A DNA stretch of 64,000 nt, taken from positions 172,789 to 236,788 of the forward strand of contig JAFRGL010000006.1 in NCBI GenBank assembly GCA_017433825.1, given 5' to 3'. Numbering within the stretch: position 1 is the first letter of the stretch; every line of letters starts with the position of its first letter. The notes beneath the pieces are model-generated. The model made no database searches. It saw only the letters and a list, made by a program, of their open reading frames with translations, and was not told the origin of the DNA. The DNA is from Eubacterium sp. Its GTDB lineage: Bacteria; Bacillota; Clostridia; Lachnospirales; Lachnospiraceae. The translations under genes were made by a program, and so were the position numbers. This document shows positions 1 to 8,113 of the stretch, piece after piece.

Positions 1-1302
1 GACGAATATACAAGATATGAACCGAAAGACAGCTCATTTCCTTTTGAAGGCGGGATGCGTTTTTTAAGTGAAGGAAGAACCTTTGAGCTGACCAGGGCTT
101 TTTCTGCTGGAAGAGCAAAGGATACACTGGTCTGCATTTCCGGACAGACGGCTCAGGCCGGGTCACAGACAGACCTGGAGGAGATGCTGGGCGGCGTCAC
201 CGCCGAACTTTTTGAAGAAACAAGAAAGCTTTCCTCTGATTCCCTGAATATGCGTAAGAAGGATGTGGAGACATTCAGGGAAAGTCTTTTAAGATCTCTT
301 CAGGACCGGAAAACGGATGAAATATCGGGTGCTTTGTCTGTCCTGAAAGAAAGAAGGAAGGCTTCCGAAAACCGCCTCAGGCAGCTGGAAGAAGCCGGGA
401 TATCAAAAGACAGGGAGAAGGATATTGCTTTGTCTCTTCTTGCAGACGAAGAAGAATCCTTAAAGAAACGGCTGAAATCGGTTTCCGCATTAAGAAAACA
501 CACAAATAAGATTTCGCTGCCCGCGGTGATAAATTTTGCGGTAAGCATCTGCGCTTTGCTTTGCGGGCTTATCATCCGCGGAAAAAGTTTTCCTGCTTTC
601 ATGACCGTTTTTGCGGTGTTTCTGGCTGTCGGCATTTTTCTTGCAGCAAGGAGCCGTACTGATAATACCCGGCTTGCCGAGGCAGCTGCATTGCTGAAGC
701 GGGAGATTGCGGACAAGGAACGGCAGATGGAAAGTATCCGGAATGAACGGGCTGTACTGTCCAATGACCTGCGTCAGGAGCAGGAGCAGACCGTCCTTTC
801 CGGTATAAGGAAGGCCATTCAGATACTGGAGGAAATCGGTGAAAGACAGAAGAAAGCGGCTGCGGAAGCAGTAAAGGAAAGAACGGCAGAGTTGTTTGCG
901 GAGATTACCGGGGACAGCAGAAGAACCGTGTTGCTGGACGACAGCCTGGAGTTTTCCCTTTATGAGGAAGACAGGCTGATACCTGCGTGGCAGTGCAGCG
1001 CCGGTACAAGGGCCCAGATGGATTTCGCCCTGCGGACGGCCGCCTGGGAAGCACTGGACAGGGCTGAACCGCTCCCCCTTATACTGGATGACGCTTTTAT
1101 CAGCTATGACGACATACGCCTTACCAATGTGCTGCGGCTTTTATACAAAGAAAAAAAGCAGGTGATACTGTTCACCTGCCAGTCAAGGGAAGAAAACATA
1201 TTAACGAGGCTGGGGCTTCCTTTTACAAAGGTTTCCTGGTCAGGAACCGGAGCAAATGTCAAGGACGGTGTCCAGCTCGAGATGTCCGCCGAAGAGCTTT
1301 AA
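1..1302 (+). CDS. YhaN/SMC-like AAA ATPase, C-terminal part (5' truncated by window)
   Basis: The reading frame is open from base 1, so the true start lies upstream. The visible 433 residues hold a remnant of the N-terminal ATPase lobe (PFEGGMRFLSEGR, about residues 15-27), a long charged coiled coil, two adjacent hydrophobic segments (about residues 173-217) inside the coiled coil, a second coiled coil, and the C-terminal ATPase lobe with a Walker B-like LPLILDDAF (about 358-366) and a following QVILFTCQSRE strand. This architecture matches membrane-associated relatives of YhaN, which act with a YhaO/SbcD-type nuclease in DNA metabolism. The Walker A and any nuclease partner would lie off the left edge. 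An SbcC/RecN-like identity cannot be excluded. The last 63 bases overlap the 3' end of the convergent hisA-like gene. Confidence 0.72.
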   Translation, partial: DEYTRYEPKDSSFPFEGGMRFLSEGRTFELTRAFSAGRAKDTLVCISGQTAQAGSQTDLEEMLGGVTAELFEETRKLSSDSLNMRKKDVETFRESLLRSLQDRKTDEISGALSVLKERRKASENRLRQLEEAGISKDREKDIALSLLADEEESLKKRLKSVSALRKHTNKISLPAVINFAVSICALLCGLIIRGKSFPAFMTVFAVFLAVGIFLAARSRTDNTRLAEAAALLKREIADKERQMESIRNERAVLSNDLRQEQEQTVLSGIRKAIQILEEIGERQKKAAAEAVKERTAELFAEITGDSRRTVLLDDSLEFSLYEEDRLIPAWQCSAGTRAQMDFALRTAAWEALDRAEPLPLILDDAFISYDDIRLTNVLRLLYKEKKQVILFTCQSREENILTRLGLPFTKVSWSGTGANVKDGVQLEMSAEEL

Positions 1303-2019
1303 GGCGCTGCCGATGGTCACGTCCAGCCTGCCTTCCCCGATGGACTTTAAGAGACGTACGTCATCGTACTTGCTGATGCCGCCGGCGTAGGTAATGGGGA
1401 AATCCTCCATCCGCGACAAGAGACGCACCAGGTCGGTTTCGATGCCGGTCTGCTTGCCTTCGGTATCCACCGCATGGACCAGGAATTCGTCGCAGAAGGC
1501 GGATAGACTGTCCAGCACCTCGAGATTCAGCTTCATATTCGTGAATTTCTGCCATCTGTCGGTTACGATGTAGTAGTCATCCCCGGATTTGCGGCAGCTT
1601 AAGTCAAGGACCAGATGTTCTTTCCCAACAGCCAGTACCAGACGGTTCAGGTTTTCCAGCGACAGTTCCCCGTCATGAAAAACGTAGGAGGTGACAATGA
1701 CGTGGGAAGCGCCGGCGTCCAGAAATTCCGCCGCGTTCTCATCATTGATGCCGCCGCCCACCTGCATGCCGCCGGGCCAGGCGTTTAAGGCGGAAAGGGC
1801 CTGGGATTTGGTATCGATATAATAATCCGAAGAGGCGGGGTTCAGCATGATAACATGCCCGCCGTTAAGCCCCAGCGCTTCGTAAAGAAGGGCGTAGTGG
1901 GCCGCGTCGGCTACAGAGACAAAATTCTCTATGGCCGTATTTCCCTCGTCTCTGAGACTGTCGCCGACAATTTGTTTAACTTTTCCGTTGTGAATGTCTA
2001 TACACGGACGAAATCTCAT
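1240..2019 (-). CDS. hisA: HisA-type ProFAR isomerase, eukaryote-like form
   Basis: A 259-residue (beta/alpha)8 barrel protein that should isomerise ProFAR to PRFAR in histidine synthesis. It begins MRFRPCIDIHNGKVKQIVG, with the barrel-opening Asp, and carries MQVGGGIND (about 84-92), LDLSCRK and a late phosphate-binding YAGGIS plus TIGSAL. The N terminus and overall sequence resemble the yeast HIS6-like branch of HisA rather than the standard bacterial HisA; that comparison is from memory. The start is supported by CGGAGG just upstream. No other histidine gene is in the window, so the gene stands apart from any his operon here. It converges on the upstream ATPase gene with a 63-base overlap. 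A small hairpin (GGCCTT/AAGGCC, 2049-2064) sits in its leader. Confidence 0.85.
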   Translation of the reverse strand: MRFRPCIDIHNGKVKQIVGDSLRDEGNTAIENFVSVADAAHYALLYEALGLNGGHVIMLNPASSDYYIDTKSQALSALNAWPGGMQVGGGINDENAAEFLDAGASHVIVTSYVFHDGELSLENLNRLVLAVGKEHLVLDLSCRKSGDDYYIVTDRWQKFTNMKLNLEVLDSLSAFCDEFLVHAVDTEGKQTGIETDLVRLLSRMEDFPITYAGGISKYDDVRLLKSIGEGRLDVTIGSALKLFGGHLELDTVLDICSGS

Positions 2020-2089
2020 AGCTGCCTCCGGTCTGCTTCCGATTAACCGGCCTTAAAGAAGGCCTTGCGTTCGGTTTTATTTTGGGAAC

Positions 2090-2118
2090 ATTTTAGGAAA
2101 CAAACGCATGGAAGTCAA
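2090..2118 (-). promoter_or_regulatory. Sigma-A promoter for hisA-like gene
   Basis: On the minus strand TTGACT (2113-2118) and TAAAAT (2090-2095) are separated by exactly 17 bases. The predicted transcript starts near 2083 and reaches the start codon about 64 bases later. It is back to back with the promoter of the acyltransferase gene. Confidence 0.65.
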
Positions 2119-2137
2119 GGGGCGGGGCTGCAAAAAG

Positions 2138-2166
2138 TTGATTTCTTCGATAGCATCTGATATAAT
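2138..2166 (+). promoter_or_regulatory. Extended -10 promoter for MBOAT gene
   Basis: TTGATT (2138-2143), a 17-base spacer and a consensus TATAAT (2161-2166), preceded by TG in the extended -10 position (2158-2159). It fires into the acyltransferase/DHHW pair, leaving a leader of about 50 bases. Confidence 0.75.
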
Positions 2167-2221
2167 CAACAGGCTTTTACCTGAAGAATAAAAGAACGTT
2201 TAGAATACCGGAGATTAGAAA

Positions 2222-3616
2222 ATGGTATTTTCCTCTGCAGTTTTCGTATGGCTGTTCCTTCCGATAGTCTTTGTCGTAAACTGCTTTCTGAAAACGAAAA
2301 TTTCAAATCTTTTCCTGCTGGCTGCAAGCCTTGTTTTCTATGCCTGGGGCGAACCGCTGCTTGTATTTGTCATGATTATTTCCATCGTGATAAACTGGGC
2401 GGCTGCCGTTGGCATTTTCCGGCATCCAAAGTATAAAAAGCTTTTCCTCATTGTCGGAATTGTTGTCAACCTGGGCCTTCTGGGGTATTACAAATATGCC
2501 GGCTTCCTGGTTTCCATGATTAACCGCGCTGCGGGCCGGGATCTTTTCTCTGTTCCGCAGATTGCGCTTCCCATCGGCATTTCCTTTTTTACTTTCCAGG
2601 CCTTATCCTTTGTGATCGATGTTTACAGGGGCGAAGAGAAGAAGTGTCCGCGGCTTATCAACACTGCGCTGTATATTTCCTTCTTCCCGCAGCTGATTGC
2701 CGGACCGATTGTCAAATACAGGGATATTAATTACCAGATACAGAAGAGAAGCGTGACCTCCGACAAGGTAGCCGCCGGCTTTAAAAGGTTTATATACGGG
2801 CTGGGGAAAAAGGTGCTTATCGCAAATGTGCTGGGTGCCTGTGCGGACAAGCTTTTCGGGCTGGATGTTACAGGCATATCCGGCAGCCTTGCGTGGATTG
2901 CGTCGCTTCTGTATACTTTCCAGATTTACTACGACTTTTCCGGATATTCTGATATGGCCATTGGCCTGGGAAAAATGTTCGGTTTCAGAATTCTGGAAAA
3001 CTTTGACCATCCCTTCCTTTCCAAATCCATACAGGAATTCTGGAGAAGGTGGCATATTTCCCTGGGCTCCTGGTTCAGGGAGTATCTGTACATTCCCCTG
3101 GGCGGAAACCGGAAAGGCAGTGTCAGGACTTATGTCAACCTGTTTATCGTTTTTTTCCTGACCGGGCTGTGGCACGGCGCCAATGTCTGCTTTATTGTCT
3201 GGGGACTTTACCACGGAATACTGTCTGTCATTGAAAGGCTGGGATTCTCCAAAGTACTGAATAAACATAAGGCTTTCGGCTGGATTTATACTTTCCTGCT
3301 TGCTAACTTCGGCTGGGTGATATTCCGGATGGAAAATATGCATAACTCGCTGATTTTCATCAAAAGGATGATTCTTCCCTGGAAATATCTGCAGTACCAG
3401 GTGCCGCTGGCACAGTATGTGGACGTGAAAACCGTTGTGGTGCTGATTCTGGCAGTCATAGGCTGCGGGCTTCTGACCGTTATCATTCCCAGAAAGATAA
3501 GAAGATGGTGGAAAGGCTCCGTACCTGAAGCGGTATTCTGTGTATTTGTACTTGTATTATGCATTGCGGCCATGGCTGCAAATACTTACAATCCGTTTAT
3601 TTATTTCCAGTTCTGA
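2222..3616 (+). CDS. MBOAT family O-acyltransferase (AlgI/DltB/PatA-like)
   Basis: A 464-residue polytopic membrane protein with about ten hydrophobic segments. It has the MBOAT hallmarks: LPIGISFFTFQALSFVIDVYRG near residue 125, YYDFSGYSDMAIGLG (about 240), FWRRWHISLGSWFREYLYIPLGG (about 270), and the catalytic His in TGLWHGAN (His318). Such proteins transfer acyl groups, usually acetyl, across the membrane for addition to extracellular polysaccharide, alginate, peptidoglycan or teichoic acid. The downstream DHHW/AlgX-like gene 20 bases away is the usual partner that completes transfer outside the cell. The polymer acylated is not shown by the sequence. Expression is from the strong promoter at 2138-2166. 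Confidence 0.9.
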   Translation: MVFSSAVFVWLFLPIVFVVNCFLKTKISNLFLLAASLVFYAWGEPLLVFVMIISIVINWAAAVGIFRHPKYKKLFLIVGIVVNLGLLGYYKYAGFLVSMINRAAGRDLFSVPQIALPIGISFFTFQALSFVIDVYRGEEKKCPRLINTALYISFFPQLIAGPIVKYRDINYQIQKRSVTSDKVAAGFKRFIYGLGKKVLIANVLGACADKLFGLDVTGISGSLAWIASLLYTFQIYYDFSGYSDMAIGLGKMFGFRILENFDHPFLSKSIQEFWRRWHISLGSWFREYLYIPLGGNRKGSVRTYVNLFIVFFLTGLWHGANVCFIVWGLYHGILSVIERLGFSKVLNKHKAFGWIYTFLLANFGWVIFRMENMHNSLIFIKRMILPWKYLQYQVPLAQYVDVKTVVVLILAVIGCGLLTVIIPRKIRRWWKGSVPEAVFCVFVLVLCIAAMAANTYNPFIYFQF

Positions 3617-3636
3617 AGAAAGGAGGGGCGGTGAAT

Positions 3637-4764
3637 ATGACACAGAAGAAAATATCGAAAGTGATCCTGCTGGCAGCGCTGGTCATACTTATCTGCCTCA
3701 TCTGGCCCATCTGGGCGATTTTCGGGAAAATGACCGATACAGGGAATCTGGAAAAGAGAGAACTGGCTCCGGCTCCAGTCATGTCGAAGGAAAACTATAC
3801 GGCATTTTCCGGACAGTTTGAAGCTTTCTTTAATGACAGACTTCCTTTCCGGAACAGTCTTATCAGGCTCTACAATACTGTGGATTTCAGCCTTTTCGGA
3901 ATATCCGGTAATGAAGACGTGGTTGTCGGAAAACACGACTGGCTTTTTTATGCGAAGAAAGAAGACGGCGATCCCATGCGCAGCTACCGCGGGGAAGATA
4001 TGAACAGCGACGCGGAGCTTGCCCAGATTGCGGATGCGCTGACAGCTGCCCGGGATGAACTGGCGTCCATGAATATCGAATTCGTGGTTTTCCTGATGCC
4101 GAACAAGGAAAGGATATATTTTGAAGAAATGCCGGACGGAACCGGCCTTCCTGCCAAAGATTACGGAACCAGCCAGCTGGTAAGATATCTGAAAGAAAAT
4201 ACCGACCTGCGTGTCGTTTATGTATATGACACACTGATGGCGGAAAAAACGGCACACCCGGAAAGGCTTCTTTATTACAAGACCGATACGCACTGGAATG
4301 AAGCGGGAGGATATGCCGGCGCGAGGGTCCTGCTTTCAGAGCTGGGTGTGGATATGCCGCCGCTGTCCGCATTAACTATTACTGAAAAGCAGGATGTTCC
4401 CGAGGGCCTTGGGGACCTGGCGGATATGATGAATCTGCCTTATCTGAAAAGCAGGGACCGGCATTATGAACTGTCAGGATGGGGAGAGGAGAATATTACT
4501 TTCTGCGAAAAGGATTTCTTCACTCATTTCTCCTACCGTGCCGAAAATGCGGATGACCGGAAGCTGTTTGTCTACCGGGATTCCTTCTGTACCGCAATCT
4601 CCGATTACCTCGGAGCGCAGTTTTCAGAGAGCGAGATGGTGCATTACAGCACTTACAGCCGTAAAGACCTGGAAGAGGCAAAACCGGATATTTTTGTCCT
4701 GCAGATGGTGGAGAGAAATACAAGGCTTATCGGTACATTCACGGTGGACGGCCATATGGAATAA
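3637..4764 (+). CDS. DHHW/AlgX-like SGNH-type membrane protein
   Basis: A 375-residue protein with one N-terminal membrane anchor (about residues 8-30) and an extracytoplasmic SGNH/AlgX-type domain. KYDWLFY-like KHDWLFYAKK (about 98-107), a FLMPNKERIY strand, and the catalytic DTHWN motif (Asp217, His219) are visible, as is a late YRDSF (about 312) that matches the Ser-containing block of the fold. These proteins work with MBOAT acyltransferases to O-acetylate surface polymers. The ATG at 3637 is chosen because AGGAGG at 3621-3626 serves it; an in-frame GTG at 3631 is also possible. It is the second gene of the pair and has no clear terminator before tRNA-Pro. Confidence 0.82.
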   Translation: MTQKKISKVILLAALVILICLIWPIWAIFGKMTDTGNLEKRELAPAPVMSKENYTAFSGQFEAFFNDRLPFRNSLIRLYNTVDFSLFGISGNEDVVVGKHDWLFYAKKEDGDPMRSYRGEDMNSDAELAQIADALTAARDELASMNIEFVVFLMPNKERIYFEEMPDGTGLPAKDYGTSQLVRYLKENTDLRVVYVYDTLMAEKTAHPERLLYYKTDTHWNEAGGYAGARVLLSELGVDMPPLSALTITEKQDVPEGLGDLADMMNLPYLKSRDRHYELSGWGEENITFCEKDFFTHFSYRAENADDRKLFVYRDSFCTAISDYLGAQFSESEMVHYSTYSRKDLEEAKPDIFVLQMVERNTRLIGTFTVDGHME

Positions 4765-4836
4765 TGCGTTTCTGCCAGCAGGTGAGACGCTTGTAAGGCC
4801 GGACAAGGCACACTTTTCAGGTTGTTTAAGTTTTTG

Positions 4837-4865
4837 TTGACAAATGACAGGTCAGCACATATAAT
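4837..4865 (+). promoter_or_regulatory. Consensus promoter for tRNA-Pro
   Basis: A full consensus TTGACA (4837-4842), 17-base spacer and TATAAT (4860-4865), placing transcription start about 20 bases before the tRNA. Confidence 0.9.
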
Positions 4866-4890
4866 AGCTTTTGCTGGAAACAGCAAAAGA

Positions 4891-4964
4891 CGAAGCGTGG
4901 CTCAGTTTGGTAGAGCGCTGCGTTCGGGACGCAGAGGTCGCAGGTTCAAATCCTGTCGCTTCGA
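4891..4964 (+). tRNA. tRNA-Pro (anticodon CGG)
   Basis: A 74-base cloverleaf. The acceptor arms CGAAGCG and CGCTTCG pair fully with A as discriminator base. The anticodon stem CTGCG/CGCAG encloses the loop TTCGGGA, giving anticodon CGG that reads CCG. The T arm is CAGG-TTCAAAT-CCTG. CCA is not encoded. It is a single-gene transcript with its own promoter and terminator. Confidence 0.95.
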
Positions 4965-4976
4965 TTTGCATTTTTC

Positions 4977-5009
4977 AAGGGTTTCGGATAATTCCGGAAC
5001 CCTTTTTTT
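4977..5009 (+). terminator. Intrinsic terminator after tRNA-Pro
   Basis: Stem AAGGGTTTCGG (4977-4987) against CCGGAACCCTT (4994-5004), loop ATAATT, followed by a run of T. Confidence 0.88.
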
Positions 5010-5061
5010 GCTGCATGAATGATACCGGATGAATTTTATCACTTTCGGAACAGACTTTTGG

Positions 5062-5090
5062 TTGTATTCACGGCTGACAGCAGTTACAAT
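5062..5090 (+). promoter_or_regulatory. Putative promoter of four-gene kinase/lactonase operon
   Basis: TTGTAT (5062-5067), a 17-base spacer and TACAAT (5085-5090). The start would fall near 5097, about 34 bases ahead of the first ATG at 5131, which supports that start over longer upstream frames. Confidence 0.55.
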
Positions 5091-5130
5091 AATACATAAG
5101 CAATACTGTAATAAAGGAAGAACTGTTGTT

Positions 5131-5517
5131 ATGTCATTATTCTCAGGTGAATGGAGTCCGGAAAGCACCCTGAAACAGGCTTTTAAAGATCTGAAAGCCG
5201 GAGGTATCGATGGTGTAAAAAAACATCTTACCGAAAACGCTCTGAAAAAACTGAACAATATCGAAGTCTGGACTACGTACCCGTTGTTTGACATCATTAC
5301 AAATGCTGTTGCCGGAAGCAGTAAGGATGAACTGATTAAAGATAAAATAGCCGGATGCGACTGGACTATCGTGGATGTGCTGAAAGGAAAAGAACAGGCA
5401 AAAGGCATCGTCCGTTTCGAACACAAGGACGGATTTTCCGGTACAGTTGATGTGGTTCTGGTTAAAGACGGATTATCATGGAAAATTGACAGCCTGAATT
5501 CGCCGAAGCTCGATTAA
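5131..5517 (+). CDS. Small NTF2-like hypothetical protein
   Basis: A 128-residue soluble acidic protein without signal peptide or membrane segment. The layout is an N-terminal helical part (ESTLKQAFKDLKAGGIDGVKKHL) followed by a beta-rich part that ends DVVLVKDGLSWKIDSLN. That ending, with a Val-Lys-Asp-Gly-x-Trp-Lys strand, is typical of NTF2-like/DUF4878-type domains; the match is by appearance only. The ATG at 5131 is preceded by AAAGGAAG and follows the predicted transcription start, so a longer frame opening at 5029 is not used. It is the first gene of a run with the beta-propeller-like gene (24-base gap), the kinase and the lactonase. Function unknown. Confidence 0.7.
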   Translation: MSLFSGEWSPESTLKQAFKDLKAGGIDGVKKHLTENALKKLNNIEVWTTYPLFDIITNAVAGSSKDELIKDKIAGCDWTIVDVLKGKEQAKGIVRFEHKDGFSGTVDVVLVKDGLSWKIDSLNSPKLD

Positions 5518-5541
5518 GATTCAGTCAGAAAGGATGACATC

Positions 5542-6591
5542 ATGCAAGTGCAAAAATACGCTTCCTGCACATTGAATAAATGCTACTCGATTGCGCCTCT
5601 TACCCTGAATGGTACCGCCCGCATACTTGTTGCAGCTGAAAAGTCGGATCCCTGCCTTCTGTTTGATACGGAAGGAAAGATGGAAGACGTTATCTGGGAA
5701 GCACCGGGCGGAACCATGTCAATGGTACAGGTGCCGGATAAAAACGGATGGTTCCTGGCAACACACCGTTTTTATTCGCCTGACAACAGTGCGGAAGCGT
5801 CTATTGTACTTGCCCGTCCGGCAGAAGAGGGCTGGAAGATTACCAAGGTAAAAGACCTGCCCTTCTGCCACCGGTTTTCTGTAATTTCCCGGGGAGGTGT
5901 ACATTTTCTCGTTGCCTGTACGCTGAAAAGCGGATGCGGATACGACGATGACTGGCGCTTCCCGGGAAAAATTTATGTGGCCAAACTTCCGGATGATCTG
6001 GAAAATTACAATAAGGACAGACAGATAGAGATGGAAGTGCTTAAGGACGGCCTTTTAAAAAACCACGGCTTCTGTGTGGTAAATACGCCGGAAGGAGACT
6101 GCTGCCTTGCGGGTACGGAAAACGGTATTTACCGTTGTGTGCCGCCCGAAAAAAAAGACGGTGACTGGCAGTGCGAATGTATCCTTGACGAACCGGCAAG
6201 CGATATGGTGCCCTGCGACCTGGACGGAGACGGTAAAGACGAACTGGTAGTGATTGCTCCATTCCATGGCGACCATCTGTCGGTCTGGCATCTGGATGAA
6301 AACGGGAAGTATTACAGATTCTGGGACTGCCCGTTCGAAACGCCTATGGCCCATGCCATCTGGGCTTACAATATTTATGGTAAAAATACTGCCGTTATCG
6401 GCTACAGGAAAGGCAGAAGGGACCTGCTGGCGCTGACATGCGAAGACGGTGAAATAAAAGTGCATGTACTTGACGAAAACTGCGGACCGGCCAATGTATT
6501 CCTTTTTGAAGAAGAAGGGAAGGTAAAGATGGTTTCGGCAAACCGGGAAACGGATGAGATCGGTTTCTATGTTTTTGAGCCTGAAGCTTAG
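5542..6591 (+). CDS. Beta-propeller-like cytoplasmic protein of unknown function
   Basis: A 349-residue protein with no signal peptide. It consists of repeated short beta-strand blocks such as RILVAAEKSDPCLLFD, CLAGTENGIYRC and ELVVIAPFHGDHLSVWHLDENG, consistent with a beta propeller. One FG-GAP/VCBS-like calcium motif, DLDGDGKDELVV, lies near residues 231-242. His residues in PFHGDH and AHAIW could bind a metal, as in sugar lactonase or epimerase propellers, but no family is recognised. An AAGGA site precedes the ATG. Its place directly ahead of a sugar kinase and an UlaG-like lactonase suggests a role in the same carbohydrate pathway, either as a lactonase/isomerase-like enzyme or a sensor. 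That is inference. Confidence 0.72.
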   Translation: MQVQKYASCTLNKCYSIAPLTLNGTARILVAAEKSDPCLLFDTEGKMEDVIWEAPGGTMSMVQVPDKNGWFLATHRFYSPDNSAEASIVLARPAEEGWKITKVKDLPFCHRFSVISRGGVHFLVACTLKSGCGYDDDWRFPGKIYVAKLPDDLENYNKDRQIEMEVLKDGLLKNHGFCVVNTPEGDCCLAGTENGIYRCVPPEKKDGDWQCECILDEPASDMVPCDLDGDGKDELVVIAPFHGDHLSVWHLDENGKYYRFWDCPFETPMAHAIWAYNIYGKNTAVIGYRKGRRDLLALTCEDGEIKVHVLDENCGPANVFLFEEEGKVKMVSANRETDEIGFYVFEPEA

Positions 6592-6637
6592 CCGGGAGAA
6601 TTAACCCGTTTGTAATATTTCACCGAAAGGAGTCTGA

Positions 6638-8113
6638 ATGAACATCCTGGCAATCGATACGGGCACATCCGGAATGAAAGCAGTGCTTTTTGACCGGGAA
6701 GGCAGAATACGGATTGAAAAACAGGTTCATTACAGCCCGGTCTACTACGAAGACGGCAGGGTTGAAGAGAATGCGGAAGACTGGAAGAAGGCGCTGTATT
6801 CCGTTTCATCAGAGGTGATGAAAGAAGCCCGCAGGCTGGATCTGATTCCAGACGCACTGGTGCAGACAGCCCAGCGTTCTTCCGTTATACCTTTTGATGC
6901 TGATAACAGGCCGCTTGCACCGGCCATCATGTGGCAGGATAAACGGACCAATGAACTGTGCAGGGAACTTTCCGCATATGATGATGAAGTGTTTGAACGC
7001 TGCAAATGCCGGATAAACCCGGTGTTCGCAGCAGCAAAAATGCGCTGGTTCCGGTACTTTATGCCGCATATATATGAAAAAACTGCTCGGTTTATGGTGA
7101 TACCGGATTATCTTGCCTTTCTCATTACAGGTGAACTGTTTACGGACTATACCTACGGAAGCAGGACGCTTCTGATGAACATGCAAACCCACGAATGGGA
7201 TGACAGGCTGCTTTCGATTTTCGGTGTGGAGAAGGACAAACTGGTACGTATCGTGCCTGCCGGCAGTATCTGCGGCACCGTATCCGCTCCTTTTTCGCAT
7301 GAAACAGGGATTCCTCCCGGAATACCCTATATATCAGCCGGAGGAGACCAGCAGTGCAGCGCGGCCGGCCAGGGTGTGGTCAAACCGGGAATGGTTTCCG
7401 TAACCGTCGGCACTGGCGGGTTTATCGAAACTGCGGCTGACGGGCTTCCGGAAAACCTTAAAAAGGATGTTGTCTGTAATGATGCGTCCATTCCGGGCCA
7501 GTATATACTGGAAACCAGTGTTTTAACGTGCTGTGCTGCCTATGACTGGTTCCGTGAAGAGTTTTATCCGCATGCTTCCTTTGACGAACTTGATTCGGAA
7601 GTCATCTCATCCCCGCCGGGAGCCGGAGGGGTTATATGCATTCCTTATTTTCAGGGAAGATCCACCCCTGACTGGAACAGCGAAGCAAAGGGACATTTTT
7701 TAAATCTCACCCTGGGTACAGGAAAGAGAGACCTGCTGCGCAGCCTTCTGGAAGGCATTTGTTTTGAAATCAGGAACGGACTTGAAACATTAAAACAGTA
7801 CACACCGCTTTCGGATATAACAATCAACGGCGGCCTTTCGGAAAGCCCGGTATTTAACCGGATTCTTGCGGATATCTGTGAAAGACGGATTATCCGGACC
7901 GGACAGACGGATGCAGCGGCAAAAGGTGCATGGATTGCAGCGGCTGCAGCACTGAAGCTTTATGACAGTGTACCGGATGCTTATGAAAGGGTAAGCGGCA
8001 GAAATGAGTTTACGGTTTTCGAACCGGGTCAAACAGACGGCTTTTACCGAAACCGCTTTGAAGAAATGAACAGACTATATAAGTGCATCTATAAGGAGGA
8101 CGAGCTGCTGTAA
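6638..8113 (+). CDS. FGGY-family carbohydrate kinase
   Basis: A 491-residue kinase with the FGGY fold: N-terminal phosphate loop LAIDTGTSGMKAVLFDREG (about 4-22), QTAQRSSVIPFD, IMWQDKRTNE, and the C-terminal nucleotide half with ISAGGDQQCSAAGQGVV (about 231-247), VTVGTGGFI and INGGLSESPVFNRILADI (about 391-408). Family members phosphorylate pentoses, pentuloses, glycerol and related polyols; xylulokinase and L-xylulose/ribulokinase-like enzymes are the nearest in layout. GAAAGGAG precedes the ATG. The TAA touches the ATG of the UlaG-like gene with no gap, so the two are translationally coupled. The substrate cannot be read from sequence; the partner gene points to a sugar acid or lactone route. 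Confidence 0.9.
   Translation: MNILAIDTGTSGMKAVLFDREGRIRIEKQVHYSPVYYEDGRVEENAEDWKKALYSVSSEVMKEARRLDLIPDALVQTAQRSSVIPFDADNRPLAPAIMWQDKRTNELCRELSAYDDEVFERCKCRINPVFAAAKMRWFRYFMPHIYEKTARFMVIPDYLAFLITGELFTDYTYGSRTLLMNMQTHEWDDRLLSIFGVEKDKLVRIVPAGSICGTVSAPFSHETGIPPGIPYISAGGDQQCSAAGQGVVKPGMVSVTVGTGGFIETAADGLPENLKKDVVCNDASIPGQYILETSVLTCCAAYDWFREEFYPHASFDELDSEVISSPPGAGGVICIPYFQGRSTPDWNSEAKGHFLNLTLGTGKRDLLRSLLEGICFEIRNGLETLKQYTPLSDITINGGLSESPVFNRILADICERRIIRTGQTDAAAKGAWIAAAAALKLYDSVPDAYERVSGRNEFTVFEPGQTDGFYRNRFEEMNRLYKCIYKEDELL

Noticed and set aside
4822-5022. An open frame running across tRNA-Pro
   Set aside because: It contains the promoter, the tRNA and the terminator; the tRNA explains the region.
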